Assembly: GCA_029781855.1 (NCBI GenBank)
Contig: JAKOVX010000103.1
Coordinates: 1 to 64,000 of the forward strand
Length of the DNA stretch: 64,000 nucleotides
Direction: 5' to 3'
Source: Acidobacteriota bacterium
GTDB lineage: Bacteria > Acidobacteriota > Blastocatellia > Pyrinomonadales > Pyrinomonadaceae
Shown here in pieces: positions 51,596 to 60,002 of the stretch (position 1 is the stretch's first letter; every line of letters starts with the position of its first letter). The position numbers and the translations under genes are program-made. The notes under the pieces are model-generated. The model had not been told where the DNA came from and did not search any database. It was given only the letters and a program-made list of their open reading frames with translations.

Positions 51596-52495
51596 TCATT
51601 TTTCCAATTGTACGGCAACTATTTTTCCATTAACTTCTGTCAATGTGCAAATCGGAATGTCGGGGTCATGATAGAAAAGGCAGAGCCAATTTTCGGCGAG
51701 GGCTTGCGGAAGGATGCGTTTCTTAAAGGCGAGCGTTTCGACCGGAAAGAGGTCAAAGCCCGCGACCCACGCCAGCGGCAGGTGCTGCCGCATCGGGACC
51801 AGGTCGGCAAAGCCATAGAGCGTGCGGCCGCCGCGGTCGAGGCGAACGGTCTGCATCGTCTCAGAATGGCCGCGGACCTGTTCGAACCGGAGGCCCTCGA
51901 TCGGCTCGTACGTGTCGGGCATTAGTTCAAGCTGGCCGCTGTCCAGCATCGGGCGCCAATTTTCGGGCAAGTAGCTTGCGCGGTCGCGTTCGTGCGGGTG
52001 CTCGGCGTGGTTGAATTCGCTTTTCGAAACAAGGTAACGGGCGTTCGGGAATTGGGGGACGATTAGCGGTTCTGAAGAGAGAACCACCCCGGCAGCCGAA
52101 GCGGCTGCCACCCCTCCTTCGTAAGGAGGGGAGCTCAGAACCGTGTTACCGCCGGCGTGGTCAAAATGCAGGTGCGTGTTTATGACGATCGTGATGTCTG
52201 CGGGGCGGCAGCCTGCGATGTTCTCAAGCGACTCGGCGAACGGCCGTTTGCGATCGATACCGTACATTGCGGTCTGTTTTTCGGACCACTTTTCGCCGAT
52301 GCCCGTCTCGATCAGCACCTTTTCGGTGCCCGTGTCGATGAACAGGCAATTCATGTTCATCCGGATCCGATTGAGTTCATCGGCCGGACAAACTCGCTCC
52401 CAAACGACGCGAGGGACGACACCGAACATCGCCCCTCCGTCTAATTTGAATTCCGCGTCGGGAATGATCTCGACGCGGTAATCACCAAATTGCAT
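51596..52495 (-). CDS. Metallo-beta-lactamase-fold hydrolase with in-frame repeat insertion
   Basis: A 299-residue MBL-fold enzyme: NTHLHFDHAGG is the H-x-H-x-D-H metal motif, and later FADLVPMRQHLPL and FYHDPDIP supply further ligands. It is close to quorum-quenching/AttM-like and other MBL hydrolases but the substrate is not clear. A stretch of 25 codons right after the metal motif (NTVLSSPPYEGGVAAASAAG and following residues) is encoded by a DNA element of three nested hairpins (52068-52142) and has no counterpart that I would expect in the family; it would form a surface loop near the active site. Start abuts the stop of the PPIase gene. Confidence 0.85.
   Translation of the reverse strand: MQFGDYRVEIIPDAEFKLDGGAMFGVVPRVVWERVCPADELNRIRMNMNCLFIDTGTEKVLIETGIGEKWSEKQTAMYGIDRKRPFAESLENIAGCRPADITIVINTHLHFDHAGGNTVLSSPPYEGGVAAASAAGVVLSSEPLIVPQFPNARYLVSKSEFNHAEHPHERDRASYLPENWRPMLDSGQLELMPDTYEPIEGLRFEQVRGHSETMQTVRLDRGGRTLYGFADLVPMRQHLPLAWVAGFDLFPVETLAFKKRILPQALAENWLCLFYHDPDIPICTLTEVNGKIVAVQLEK
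52068..52142. repeat. 75 bp nested-hairpin element inserted within the MBL gene
   Basis: Outer arms GGTTCTGA (52068-52075) and TCAGAACC (52135-52142); inner palindromes GGCAGCC-GAAGC-GGCTGCC (52091-52109) and CCCCTCCTT-CGT-AAGGAGGGG (52111-52131). All stems are perfect. The length is 75 bp = 25 codons, so the reading frame is kept. The pattern resembles small dispersed palindromic intergenic elements; no second copy is in the window. Confidence 0.8.
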
Positions 52496-53971
52496 TTACT
52501 TCTTTTTAGCTTCCGGCTTCTTCGGCTCGGGCTTAGCCGGCTTTTCGCCGGGCTTGTCGCCATCGCCGGGGTCTGCTCCCGGAGGCGGCTGCATTTGCTG
52601 CATCTGCTGCATTTGTTTTTGCTGCATCTGCTTCATCTGCTCTTCGGTCACCTCGGGCACGGTGAAATCGGTCGGGACCGTGACATTGTTCTTAGCGACA
52701 ATATCGTCGAGCAGAGCCTTTTCCTTTTCGGTCTCCAGCTTGTTCCGGACATAATCATTTATCGGCATTTCACGAGCCGTCGGATTATCCGGGTCCTTGA
52801 AACCGGTCGAGATCAGGATGTGGCGGACGTCATAGGTCTCAGCCGGCGAACCGTCTTTCTTGCCGAGCGCACGTTCCAGCTTGATGATATGGAAACCGTA
52901 ATCGGTCTCGACGAGGTCGGGTGCCACCTGGCCTGCCTGAAGTGCGAGAGCTGCCTGCTCAAATGCCGGCATCATCTTTCCTTTCGTGACATCCTTGTAG
53001 AGTCCGCCCTGCAATTCACCCGTCTTCGGGTCCTTGTTGCCCGGATCGGAGGTGAATTCGTTGGCAAGTGCCGCAAAATCCTCACCGGCTTTCGCCCGGT
53101 TCAGGATCTCGGTCGCCTTTTTCTTCTTCTCTTCCTTGCTGAGTTCCGGATGATCGGCGATGTACTTGGCAATTTCGTCGTCGGTAACCTTTAGCTTGTC
53201 AGCGACCTTGGTCGAATAGATACGTGCGAGGAACTGTGCCTCCTGCAATTTCGTCTGCAGGGCAACGCGGTCGGCGAGCTCCTTGGAGATCTGGCCGGCG
53301 GCGAGTTTGGATTTGTATTCGTTGTAGTAGATCCTGATCTTGGCAAAAATGTCGCGTGCCTGTTTCTTCTCGTCGTCCGAGATCTCGCGATCCTTCATGT
53401 CGGGGTTTCCCGATTTGAGCAGGGCGATCTTAGTGTCCAAGAAGTTCTGGAATTCTTCCTCGTGCGTGCGGCTGTCAGCCGGAGCTCCGAGTCCGATCTT
53501 TTCCATAAACGAGGTGAAGGCTCCCGGACCGGTCTTGGGCTGACTGTCCTGGCCCCAATACGCATTTACCTGATCCTCGGTGATGAAACCAAAAGGCGGC
53601 ATCGGGCCCTTGTCCTTGTTCAGGTCGCGGTCGTAATTGACGGCCGTGATCTCCGCCTTGATATTTTCAAGTTCCTGTTTATTGATCGGGTCGTTTGCCA
53701 GGCCTTCGGCCTGAGCTTCGCTGGCGAACGCAAGCAGTTCCTTGAGATTATCAAGCTGCTGCTTTTTCATATCCGGATCTTCGGAAAATCTTTTTAGCAC
53801 AGCCGGGTTGCTCTTTGCCACGTCGGCGAGCAGCATCTCGACCTCTTCGCGGCTCATCGAATTAAACGACTCATTCGCCGAACCGCCGACCTTTTTCTTC
53901 CAAACCACAAGGCCAAGGCCGATCGCCAAAATAACGACCACCAATACCAGCCCTTTTGTTAAATTATTCAA
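52496..53971 (-). CDS. Peptidyl-prolyl isomerase, SurA/PpiC type (parvulin)
   Basis: A 491-residue membrane-anchored periplasmic protein. One N-terminal helix (about 7-25, GLVLVVVILAIGLGLVVW) anchors it. A large helical chaperone-like part (about 40-270) precedes a parvulin domain (about 275-385; EILNRAKAGEDFAALANEFTSDPGNKDPKTGELQGGLYKDVTKGKMMPAFEQAALALQAGQVAPDLVETDYGFHIIKLE) with the conserved Gly-Gly and FHII. The C-terminus is low-complexity: Met/Gln repeats then Pro/Lys-rich (QQMQQMQPPPGADPGDGDKP...EPKKPEAKKK). Assists folding of outer-membrane proteins. Head of the minus-strand run with the MBL hydrolase. Confidence 0.87.
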   Translation of the reverse strand: MNNLTKGLVLVVVILAIGLGLVVWKKKVGGSANESFNSMSREEVEMLLADVAKSNPAVLKRFSEDPDMKKQQLDNLKELLAFASEAQAEGLANDPINKQELENIKAEITAVNYDRDLNKDKGPMPPFGFITEDQVNAYWGQDSQPKTGPGAFTSFMEKIGLGAPADSRTHEEEFQNFLDTKIALLKSGNPDMKDREISDDEKKQARDIFAKIRIYYNEYKSKLAAGQISKELADRVALQTKLQEAQFLARIYSTKVADKLKVTDDEIAKYIADHPELSKEEKKKKATEILNRAKAGEDFAALANEFTSDPGNKDPKTGELQGGLYKDVTKGKMMPAFEQAALALQAGQVAPDLVETDYGFHIIKLERALGKKDGSPAETYDVRHILISTGFKDPDNPTAREMPINDYVRNKLETEKEKALLDDIVAKNNVTVPTDFTVPEVTEEQMKQMQQKQMQQMQQMQPPPGADPGDGDKPGEKPAKPEPKKPEAKKK

Positions 53972-54057
53972 TTTCCAAAGTCCTCACTTCTCTTTAATCA
54001 GACGTTAGCCAAACGAACAGCATAACAAACGATGCCGTTTTCAGCTAATCAAAACTG

Positions 54058-54456
54058 CTAATCCGCAGTTTGTACCAGTTCCAGCAAAACCCCACCCGAT
54101 GCCCCCGGATGAACAAATGCAACGAGGCATCCCTCGGCACCGATCCGCGGCTTCTCATCTATTAAACGCATTCCCTGCGACTTGAGTTTCGCAAGTGACG
54201 CCTCGATGTCGTCGACCTCGACCGCAATATGGTGAATACCGCCGCCTCGCTTCTCGAGGAACTTGCTGATCGGCGAATCGTCGCTTGTCGGCTCCAGCAG
54301 CTCGACACGGCTCTCGCCGATCGGCAGCATCGCGACCCTAACCTTTTGATCTTCAACGACTTCCGTATGGACATTTTCCAAGCCGAGAGCGTCCGACCAG
54401 AACTTCAGGGCGTCGTTGATGCCTTTTGTAGCGATGCCTAGGTGGTTGATCTTCAT
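54058..54456 (-). CDS. mce: Methylmalonyl-CoA epimerase
   Basis: A 132-residue VOC-fold enzyme. KINHLGIATKGINDALKFWSDALGLE, VAMLPIGESRVELLEPTSDDSPISKFLEKRGGGIHHIAVEVDDIEASLAKLKSQGMRLIDEKPRIGAEGCLVAFVHPGASGGVLLELVQ matches the family: metal ligands His5 in NHLG, His in IHHIAVEV, and the C-terminal Glu in VLLELVQ. Interconverts (2R)- and (2S)-methylmalonyl-CoA ahead of the mutase. Its start is preceded within 10 bp by the left arm of an inverted repeat (54465-54494). Downstream of meaB on the same strand. Confidence 0.92.
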   Translation of the reverse strand: MKINHLGIATKGINDALKFWSDALGLENVHTEVVEDQKVRVAMLPIGESRVELLEPTSDDSPISKFLEKRGGGIHHIAVEVDDIEASLAKLKSQGMRLIDEKPRIGAEGCLVAFVHPGASGGVLLELVQTAD

Positions 54457-54464
54457 AATCTAAG

Positions 54465-54599
54465 TTGCAGAAGCCCGCACAAAGTAACGGCGTTCTCACT
54501 GACTATACAATGCCGCCCTAATCTTAGTGCTCTGCGGCAAAAGTGCCCTAACGTTCAATATCTATTACCAACGCCCTTACTTCGTGCGGGCTTCCGCAA
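54465..54599. repeat. Inverted repeat pair between mce and meaB
   Basis: Left arm 54465-54494 (core GCAGAAGCCCGCACAAAG) and right arm 54570-54599 (core CTTCGTGCGGGCTTCCGC) are inverted copies matching at about 27 of 30 positions, with 75 bp between. The right arm contains the meaB stop codon and encodes its last residues AEARTK. Both arms match the GTGCGGGCTT core of the repeats at 15.3, 18.3 and 21.4 kb. Confidence 0.78.
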
Positions 54600-55527
54600 T
54601 TATCGCCTCGATCGCCGAATACGGGTCATTTTGTTTTTCGGCGATCTGCTGAGCAAGTTTGTCGAGCTTTTCTCTCGTTCCGTTTTGTTTCATCAGGTCC
54701 GAGAGCAGCCGTTCCTGCAGGAGCTCCAACAGGCGCCATCGCGCGATCGCCGTCTTTCTGGCAATGCCCCGCGACTCGCCGGTTTGAAACTCATAATAAC
54801 TTTTGATGGCGGCGGCGAGGTCTTCGATGCCCTTCGATTCGGTGGCGACGGTTCGGACGATCGGCGGGTTCCACATGTCGGGCCGGTGGGCAAGAGAAAG
54901 CAGTGCCTCGAGCTCCTTTTGAGTGCGGATGACGCCCTCGCGGTCGGCCTTATTGATGACGAAAACGTCGCCGATCTCCATTATCCCGGCCTTGATCGCT
55001 TGAATGTCGTCGCCCATTCCCGGCACGAGCACAACGACCGAAACGTCCGCGGTTTTGACGATCTCGACTTCGTCCTGGCCGACGCCGACCGTCTCGACGA
55101 TCACCTTGTCGAACCCGGCGGCGTCGAGGATCGACACCGCGTCCACAGTCGCACGCGAAAGCCCGCCGAGATTGCCGCGGGTCGCCATCGAACGGATAAA
55201 AATGTTCTTATCGAGCCCGATCGTCGACATTCGGATGCGGTCGCCGAGGATCGCTCCGCCCGAGAACGGGCTCGACGGGTCAACGCAGATGATGCCGATC
55301 TTTTCCCCAAGATCTTTGTAATAAAGCGCGAGTTTGTCGACGAGCGACGATTTGCCGGCACCCGGCGATCCGGTGATGCCGACGACCGTTGCCTTACCGG
55401 TTTTGGGATAGACCGCCTTCATCAAGGCGGCTGCATCGTCCGCACCGCTCTCAACTGCGGTGATCGCGCGGGCCACCGCACGCGGTTGGCCGTTGAACAA
55501 TTCTGTAAAGGATTCGAAGACGGGCAT
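54577..55527 (-). CDS. meaB: MeaB/ArgK-family GTPase, mutase chaperone
   Basis: A 316-residue G3E GTPase: GKATVVGITGSPGAGKSSLVDKLALYY with the P-loop, GIICVDPSSPFSGGAILGDRIRM, GFDKVIVETVGVGQDEVEIVKTAD (switch II/Walker B) and FVINKADREG (NKxD). Protects and reloads methylmalonyl-CoA mutase with adenosylcobalamin. It is the first gene of meaB-mce and 2 bp behind a secreted-protein gene, and partners the mutA gene 15 kb away. The C-terminus AIIAEARTK is encoded by the dispersed repeat (54570-54599). Confidence 0.94.
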   Translation of the reverse strand: MPVFESFTELFNGQPRAVARAITAVESGADDAAALMKAVYPKTGKATVVGITGSPGAGKSSLVDKLALYYKDLGEKIGIICVDPSSPFSGGAILGDRIRMSTIGLDKNIFIRSMATRGNLGGLSRATVDAVSILDAAGFDKVIVETVGVGQDEVEIVKTADVSVVVLVPGMGDDIQAIKAGIMEIGDVFVINKADREGVIRTQKELEALLSLAHRPDMWNPPIVRTVATESKGIEDLAAAIKSYYEFQTGESRGIARKTAIARWRLLELLQERLLSDLMKQNGTREKLDKLAQQIAEKQNDPYSAIEAIIAEARTK

Positions 55528-55528
55528 T

Positions 55529-56056
55529 CTAATTGTTTGGCTTCTTGACGAACTTGACCTCGCGGAACGTTGACCCGTTCCAGAGCAGATAATGGATGCC
55601 TTGTTTCGGATTGGTGTAGTTAAGGTCCGAGCCGCCGACCAAACCGTTCAGGATCAGCAAGTTGCTCTCGGGTTTGAAAACCAGTGTCTCGAGGTCGTCC
55701 GACCAGGCGGCCAACCCGTTTCCTACGCCTTCAAGCTGTCGCGGGAAGAATACTCGCCCGTTTCGCTGGTCGATGACGCCGCTCTCTGTGCAATTCGTGC
55801 CGCAGCCCCAGGTCGCGATCGTGTAATGGCCGGAAAAATTCACGCCGCCCTTCGCCGCTTCGCGTAAATTGGTGCGAAACATTCGAGCATTTTTGTGGCT
55901 CTTAAGGTCTACCGTTACCGGTTTCAATTTTTCAACGCGGACCTTGTATTTGGCAAAGGCTGGATCATCTGCAGTTTGGCCTGATGCCTGGTAAGCGAAA
56001 AAGAGGAACAAAAACAATATTAAGGAGATAGATCTCATAGCCCCCGATTTTCTCAT
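55529..56056 (-). CDS. Secreted protein of unknown function
   Basis: A 175-residue protein with signal peptide (SISLILFLFLFFAYQASGQ). The mature part has a disulfide-type pair in NFSGHYTIATWGCGTNCTESGVIDQRNGRVFFPRQLEGVGNGLAAWSDDLETLVFKPESNLLILNGL, a small beta-propeller-like or sandwich fold that I have no name for. The Met at codon 7 (56038) is an alternative start. It ends one base before meaB begins, so the two are co-transcribed; no metabolic link is evident. Confidence 0.65.
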   Translation of the reverse strand: MRKSGAMRSISLILFLFLFFAYQASGQTADDPAFAKYKVRVEKLKPVTVDLKSHKNARMFRTNLREAAKGGVNFSGHYTIATWGCGTNCTESGVIDQRNGRVFFPRQLEGVGNGLAAWSDDLETLVFKPESNLLILNGLVGGSDLNYTNPKQGIHYLLWNGSTFREVKFVKKPNN

Positions 56057-56067
56057 TTTTCAGGGCC

Positions 56068-56100
56068 AAAACAAAAATGACGAGCCGCTCGGCCCGTCAT
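56068..56100 (-). terminator. Intrinsic terminator of the DinB-family gene
   Basis: On the minus strand ATGACGGGCC-GAG-C-GGCTCGTCAT (56077-56100, near-perfect 10 bp stem) is followed by TTTTTGTTTT. It lies 32 bp past the stop at 56132. Confidence 0.85.
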
Positions 56101-56131
56101 ATCTGATCGAATTAGATCCTATCGCTAAAAA

Positions 56132-56659
56132 TTACATCTGACCTTCGTCAGCCGAGGGCCCGTAGATCGACGGGACGGGAATGTCGTTCAGGCGGAGGTA
56201 GACCGAGAGCTGTCCGCGATGATGGATGATGTGGTTCATCACGAATGAACGCATGACTGCGACTTTCGGCATTGTCATGTAGACCTGATCGCCGTTACGC
56301 ATCGTCCAGTCGGTCATGAACGTCTCGTCCGACGTCTCGGCGATGATGGCCTTGGCCTTGGCGACGTGATCGTCGAAGAACGCCAGCAATTCCTCAGATG
56401 AAGCAGGTTCGAACGGCTTGTAGTCCATTGCAGCGAAATCGAGAACATCGCTCTTAAGCGTTTCCTTGGTCCAGCCGAACATCTCGCCGCAATGCGTCGC
56501 GAGACGGCCCATCGTCATCGATTTGTCGTGCGGCTTCCAGTCGAACTTGTCGGCAGGGACGCGTTCGAGCACCTGTCGGGTGACCTTTGCCTCGTTGTCT
56601 AATTCACCTAAGAATGCCGATGCGATTCGGCCCGAACTCTGCGCGGTACTTGTACTCAT
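56132..56659 (-). CDS. DinB-family protein
   Basis: A 175-residue four-helix-bundle protein of the DinB/YfiT superfamily: the metal-site histidines are seen in LATHCGEMFGWTKETL and in MNHIIHHRGQLSVYLRLNDIPVPSIYGPSADE. Members bind a divalent metal and have been linked to thiol (mycothiol or bacillithiol) transfer, but most are uncharacterised. Stands alone with its own terminator. Confidence 0.85.
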   Translation of the reverse strand: MSTSTAQSSGRIASAFLGELDNEAKVTRQVLERVPADKFDWKPHDKSMTMGRLATHCGEMFGWTKETLKSDVLDFAAMDYKPFEPASSEELLAFFDDHVAKAKAIIAETSDETFMTDWTMRNGDQVYMTMPKVAVMRSFVMNHIIHHRGQLSVYLRLNDIPVPSIYGPSADEGQM

Positions 56660-56809
56660 ATTTCTTATCTCCTGTGTTTGAATTTGGAACTAGATAATAG
56701 CAAAAGCGTTTCATAGATGCAACATGAAACACACAATTTCTCGAACTTTCTTTCGATGCTCTAGTATACGCCGAAACCGGGACAGGAGACATCAAACTAC
56801 ACGAAATGT

Positions 56810-57955
56810 TTACATTGATTTGAGAAGGTTCTTCGCGATGACGATCCGCTGGATCTCACTCGTGCCTTCGCCGATCGTGCAGAGTTTTGAATCGCGCCAG
56901 TATTTTTCGGCCGGGTAATCTTTGGTATATCCGTAGCCGCCGTGGATCTGGACCGATTCTTCGGAGACACGGACCGCCGTTTCCGACGCGTACAACTTCG
57001 CCATCGCGGACTGCTGCGTTACGGGTTTCTTGGCGTCCTTCGTCGCAGCCGCACGGAGCGTCAGCAGTCGGGCACAATCGATCTGAGTCGCCATATCCGC
57101 GAGCTTGAACTGGATCGCCTGAAACTCCGCGATCGGTTTGCCAAACTGCTCGCGTTCCTTCGCATATTTGACGGCTGCCTCATAGGCACCCTGAGCGATG
57201 CCGACCGACAGGGCCGCGATCGAGATGCGGCCGCCGTCGAGCACCTGCATCGCCTGGTGGAATCCGTCGCCCTCGCTGCCGAGCCGGTTCTCGTCCGGGA
57301 CGTAGCAATCCTCAAATACGACCGACGCGGTCTCGGATGCTCGCATCCCGAGCTTGTTCTCCTTTTTATCGGAGCGGAATCCCTCCATCGACTTATCGAA
57401 AATGAACGCCGAAATGCCGCGGCTGCCTTTTTCCTTGTCGGTCACGGCAACGGCGACGAGCGTGTTGCAGGCGATAGCGTGGGTGATGAAATTCTTGGAG
57501 CCGTTCACTTTCCAGCCGCCGTTTGATCGAATGGCGTTGGTACGCGTTCCCGATGCGTCTGATCCGGCTTGTGACTCGGTCAAGCCCCAAGCGCCGAAAC
57601 TCTCGCCGGTGACGAGCGGAACGAGGTACTTCTGCTTTTGCTCCTCGCTGCCGAACATATATATGTGGTTCGAACAGAGCGAATTATGGGCGGCGACTGA
57701 CAGCCCGACCGAGCCGCAGACACGGCCGAGTTCCTCGATGATGGTCGCGTATTCAACGTAACCCATGCCCGCGCCGCCGTATTCTTCGGGGAATAAAACT
57801 CCCATCAGGCCAAGCTCGGCAAGCTTGGGACGGAGTTCCTCGGGGAAATGCTGCGACTCGTCCCATTCCATGACGTGAGGCAGGATCTCGCTCTCGGCGA
57901 ATTCGCGGATGCTGTATTTTATCTGCAGTTGCTCTTCGGATAATTCAAAGTCCAT
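56810..57955 (-). CDS. Acyl-CoA dehydrogenase, short/medium chain
   Basis: A 381-residue FAD enzyme with the full family layout: N-terminal helical part ([19 protein letters not shown]), [23 protein letters not shown] (beta-domain, FAD/substrate block), and the C-terminal helical domain ending in [43 protein letters not shown], where GEGTSEIQ holds the catalytic Glu. Oxidises acyl-CoA to trans-2-enoyl-CoA; resembles butyryl-CoA dehydrogenases. The start at 57955 begins the homologous part; the open frame to 58159 is not counted. Divergent from the CoA-binding protein. Confidence 0.92.
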   Translation of the reverse strand: MDFELSEEQLQIKYSIREFAESEILPHVMEWDESQHFPEELRPKLAELGLMGVLFPEEYGGAGMGYVEYATIIEELGRVCGSVGLSVAAHNSLCSNHIYMFGSEEQKQKYLVPLVTGESFGAWGLTESQAGSDASGTRTNAIRSNGGWKVNGSKNFITHAIACNTLVAVAVTDKEKGSRGISAFIFDKSMEGFRSDKKENKLGMRASETASVVFEDCYVPDENRLGSEGDGFHQAMQVLDGGRISIAALSVGIAQGAYEAAVKYAKEREQFGKPIAEFQAIQFKLADMATQIDCARLLTLRAAATKDAKKPVTQQSAMAKLYASETAVRVSEESVQIHGGYGYTKDYPAEKYWRDSKLCTIGEGTSEIQRIVIAKNLLKSM

Positions 57956-58070
57956 AATTCGATGTGTATAACAAAGTATTATGATGACATAACGTCGGGT
58001 ATATAGGCAACTTTCAGCCTGTGATTTGTCGGCTTGCCCTTTGGGGCAAAGTGTAACTAAACTCGGAGTT

Positions 58071-58511
58071 ATGGACTGGAAAGAAAATCTGCTGACGACC
58101 GACGACCAGATCAGGGAACTGTTGAAGAACACTAAAACGATTGCGGTGCTGGGCATCAAGCCCGAGGATCACGGCACGCAGCCGGCATTTTACGTTCCGA
58201 AATACATGGCGGATGCCGGATACGAGATCATTCCGGTGCCCGTTTACTATCCTGACGTGACTGAGATCCTGGGGAAACCGGTCTACCGCGGTTTGAACCA
58301 GGTGCCTGGCGAGATCGATCTGCTAAACGTGTTTCGGCGATCAAAGGACATCCAAATGCACACCCTGGAGATACTCTCGAAAAAGCCGAAGGCGGTGTGG
58401 TTCCAGCTGGGGATACGAAATGACGAGGTCGCCGAGACGCTCGCGACCGCAGGCATCAAGGTCGTGCAGGACCTTTGCCTAATGGTCGAGCACCGCGCGC
58501 TTTTGAACTAG
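58071..58511 (+). CDS. CoA-binding domain protein (YccU-like)
   Basis: A 146-residue Rossmann-like CoA-binding protein: [125 protein letters not shown]. The final VxDxCLMVEH is the conserved family end. It lacks ligase domains, so it may sense or buffer CoA. The ATG at 58071 is used because the domain starts there. It overlaps rluB by 56 bp, 3' end to 3' end. Confidence 0.88.
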   Translation: MDWKENLLTTDDQIRELLKNTKTIAVLGIKPEDHGTQPAFYVPKYMADAGYEIIPVPVYYPDVTEILGKPVYRGLNQVPGEIDLLNVFRRSKDIQMHTLEILSKKPKAVWFQLGIRNDEVAETLATAGIKVVQDLCLMVEHRALLN

Positions 58512-59262
58512 GCCGGCTCTTTGCTTTTTTCCCTTTGCCGGTCGGATCGGTCCGAAATGCTTCGAGCTCCTCGGCGGTGAGCGAACGGCTCGTTCCGACG
58601 GAAAGATACGGGTCGCTGATCGGGCCGATCGCGATACGCTTCAGCTTTACGACCGAGTGCCCGATCGCATCGAACATCTTGCGGATCTGCTGATTGTGCC
58701 CTTCGTGCAAGGTCACCTCGTACCAGCCATTTTTTTCCGTATGTTTTAGCTCTTTTATTTCGGCCGGAGCGGTCTTAAAGCCGTCCTCGAGCGTGACGCC
58801 GCGCCGCAGTTTGTTGATCGCAACCGGCGTGGGCATGCCCTTGACCTTAACGTCGTAGACCTTCGGTATCATGCGTGACGAGGCAACGTAATTTGTAAAG
58901 TCGCCATCGTTGGTCAGGATGATGAGCCCTTCGGTGTTGTAGTCGAGCCTGCCGACCGGGTGCAGTCGGCCGTGGCCTTTGACGAGGTCGACTACGAGTT
59001 TGCGGCCCTCAGGGTCGGCGGCGCTTGAGAGATAGCCCTTTGGCTTGTTGAGCAAAACATAAACGTTTGAGCGTTTTTGAAGAGCTGGATTGATCAGCTT
59101 GCCGCGGACCTTGATGTGGTCTTTTTCCGGGTCAGCCTTGGTCCCGAGTTCGATCACGATCTCGCCGTTGACCGAGACATCGCCGGCCTTGATAAGCTCC
59201 TCGGCCGCACGGCGGGAAGCGATCCCGGCCTGGGCGATAAGTTTTTGTAGTCTTTCCTGCAT
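58456..59262 (-). CDS. rluB: 23S rRNA pseudouridine synthase RluB/RsuA family
   Basis: A 268-residue enzyme. An N-terminal S4 RNA-binding domain (ERLQKLIAQAGIASRRAAEELIKAGDVSVNGEIV) precedes the catalytic domain VYVLLNKPKGYLSSAADPEGR and HPVGRLDYNTEGLIILTNDGDF, where the Asp in GRLDYNTEG is the catalytic residue; EGHNQQIRKMFDAIGHSVVKLKRIAIGP is the RluB/RsuA end. The C-terminal tail is Lys/Arg/Pro-rich ([21 protein letters not shown]), often seen in this group. Makes pseudouridine in 23S rRNA. Last 56 bp overlap the convergent CoA-binding gene. Confidence 0.92.
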   Translation of the reverse strand: MQERLQKLIAQAGIASRRAAEELIKAGDVSVNGEIVIELGTKADPEKDHIKVRGKLINPALQKRSNVYVLLNKPKGYLSSAADPEGRKLVVDLVKGHGRLHPVGRLDYNTEGLIILTNDGDFTNYVASSRMIPKVYDVKVKGMPTPVAINKLRRGVTLEDGFKTAPAEIKELKHTEKNGWYEVTLHEGHNQQIRKMFDAIGHSVVKLKRIAIGPISDPYLSVGTSRSLTAEELEAFRTDPTGKGKKAKSRPSSKARGARPLGKGPARP

Positions 59263-59271
59263 ATGAAACTA

Positions 59272-59354
59272 TTTCACCACAGAGAGCACAGAGAACACAG
59301 AGAGAAAAGAAGAAATACGAATTTCTCCGCGTGCTCTGTGTTCTCAGTGGTGAA
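59272..59354. repeat. CACAGAG interspersed repeat forming a hairpin
   Basis: CACCACAGAGAGCACAGAG-type units on the left are mirrored by CTCTGTGTTCTCAGTGGTG on the right (59333-59352) with about 30 nt between. Located between scpB and rluB. Confidence 0.8.
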
Positions 59355-59356
59355 TA

Positions 59357-59923
59357 TTATTGAACCAGATCTTCGAAATCCTCGATGCTCGGAAGTTCCG
59401 ACAGATCGTTCAATCCGAACTGGATCAGAAAATCTTTCGAGGTGCCGTACTGCATCGGGCGGCCGACGGTTTCCTTGCGGCCCTTGGCGACGATGAGGCG
59501 TTTGTCGAGGAGCGTTTTGATCGCGGAGGCGGATTGGACGCCGCGGATCTCGAGAATTTCGGGCACGGTCACGGGCTGTTTGTAGGCGATGACGGCGAGC
59601 GTTTCGAGCGAGGCGAGTGAGAGCTTTGCCGAAGGGCGTGTTTTCAGGAAACTACGTACTTCCTCGTGAAAATCGGTTCGTGTCGCGAGCTGCCAACCGC
59701 CGGCGATCTCGCGCACCTGGAGGCCGCTGTCACGCGAAAGATAATCGCTCTGCAGCTGTTCGATCGCCGCCTCGATGCTCTCGCGTTCCTCCTCAAGCAC
59801 GTCGGCGAGCACCTTGGTCGTGACCGGTTCACTCGCGACGAAGATCAGGGCTTCGACGAGCGCAACTAGCTGTCCGGGGCTGCGGGCCTCTCTCGGGGCC
59901 GATACAATTTCTTCCTCGTCCAT
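59357..59923 (-). CDS. scpB: Segregation and condensation protein B
   Basis: A 188-residue winged-helix protein: VALVEALIFVASEPVTTKVLADVLEEERESIEAAIEQLQSDYLSRDSGLQVREIAGGWQLATRTDFHEEVRSFLKTRPSAKLSLASLETLAVIAYKQPVTVPEILEIRGVQSASAIKTLLDKRLIVAKGRKETVGRPMQYGTSKDFL matches ScpB. It pairs with ScpA and SMC to compact and segregate the chromosome. The Met at 59923 is used because the upstream six or so codons look non-homologous. Immediately after scpA in the same direction, with a CACAGA-type repeat between. Confidence 0.93.
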   Translation of the reverse strand: MDEEEIVSAPREARSPGQLVALVEALIFVASEPVTTKVLADVLEEERESIEAAIEQLQSDYLSRDSGLQVREIAGGWQLATRTDFHEEVRSFLKTRPSAKLSLASLETLAVIAYKQPVTVPEILEIRGVQSASAIKTLLDKRLIVAKGRKETVGRPMQYGTSKDFLIQFGLNDLSELPSIEDFEDLVQ

Positions 59924-59928
59924 AAAAA

Positions 59929-59975
59929 ATAAACCACAGACTAACACAGATGAACACGGATAAGAATTTCTCCGA
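59929..59975. repeat. CACAGA-type interspersed repeat
   Basis: AACCACAGACTAACACAGATGAACACGGATAAG: three ACACAGA-like units in the 79 bp between scpA and scpB. Confidence 0.55.
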
Positions 59976-60002
59976 ACCGTGTCTTTCCGCGTCGGCCTGC
60001 GG

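Noticed and set aside
59263-59496. Frame starting MKLFHHREHREHREK
   Set aside because: This is the translation of the CACAGAG repeat, a familiar false gene.
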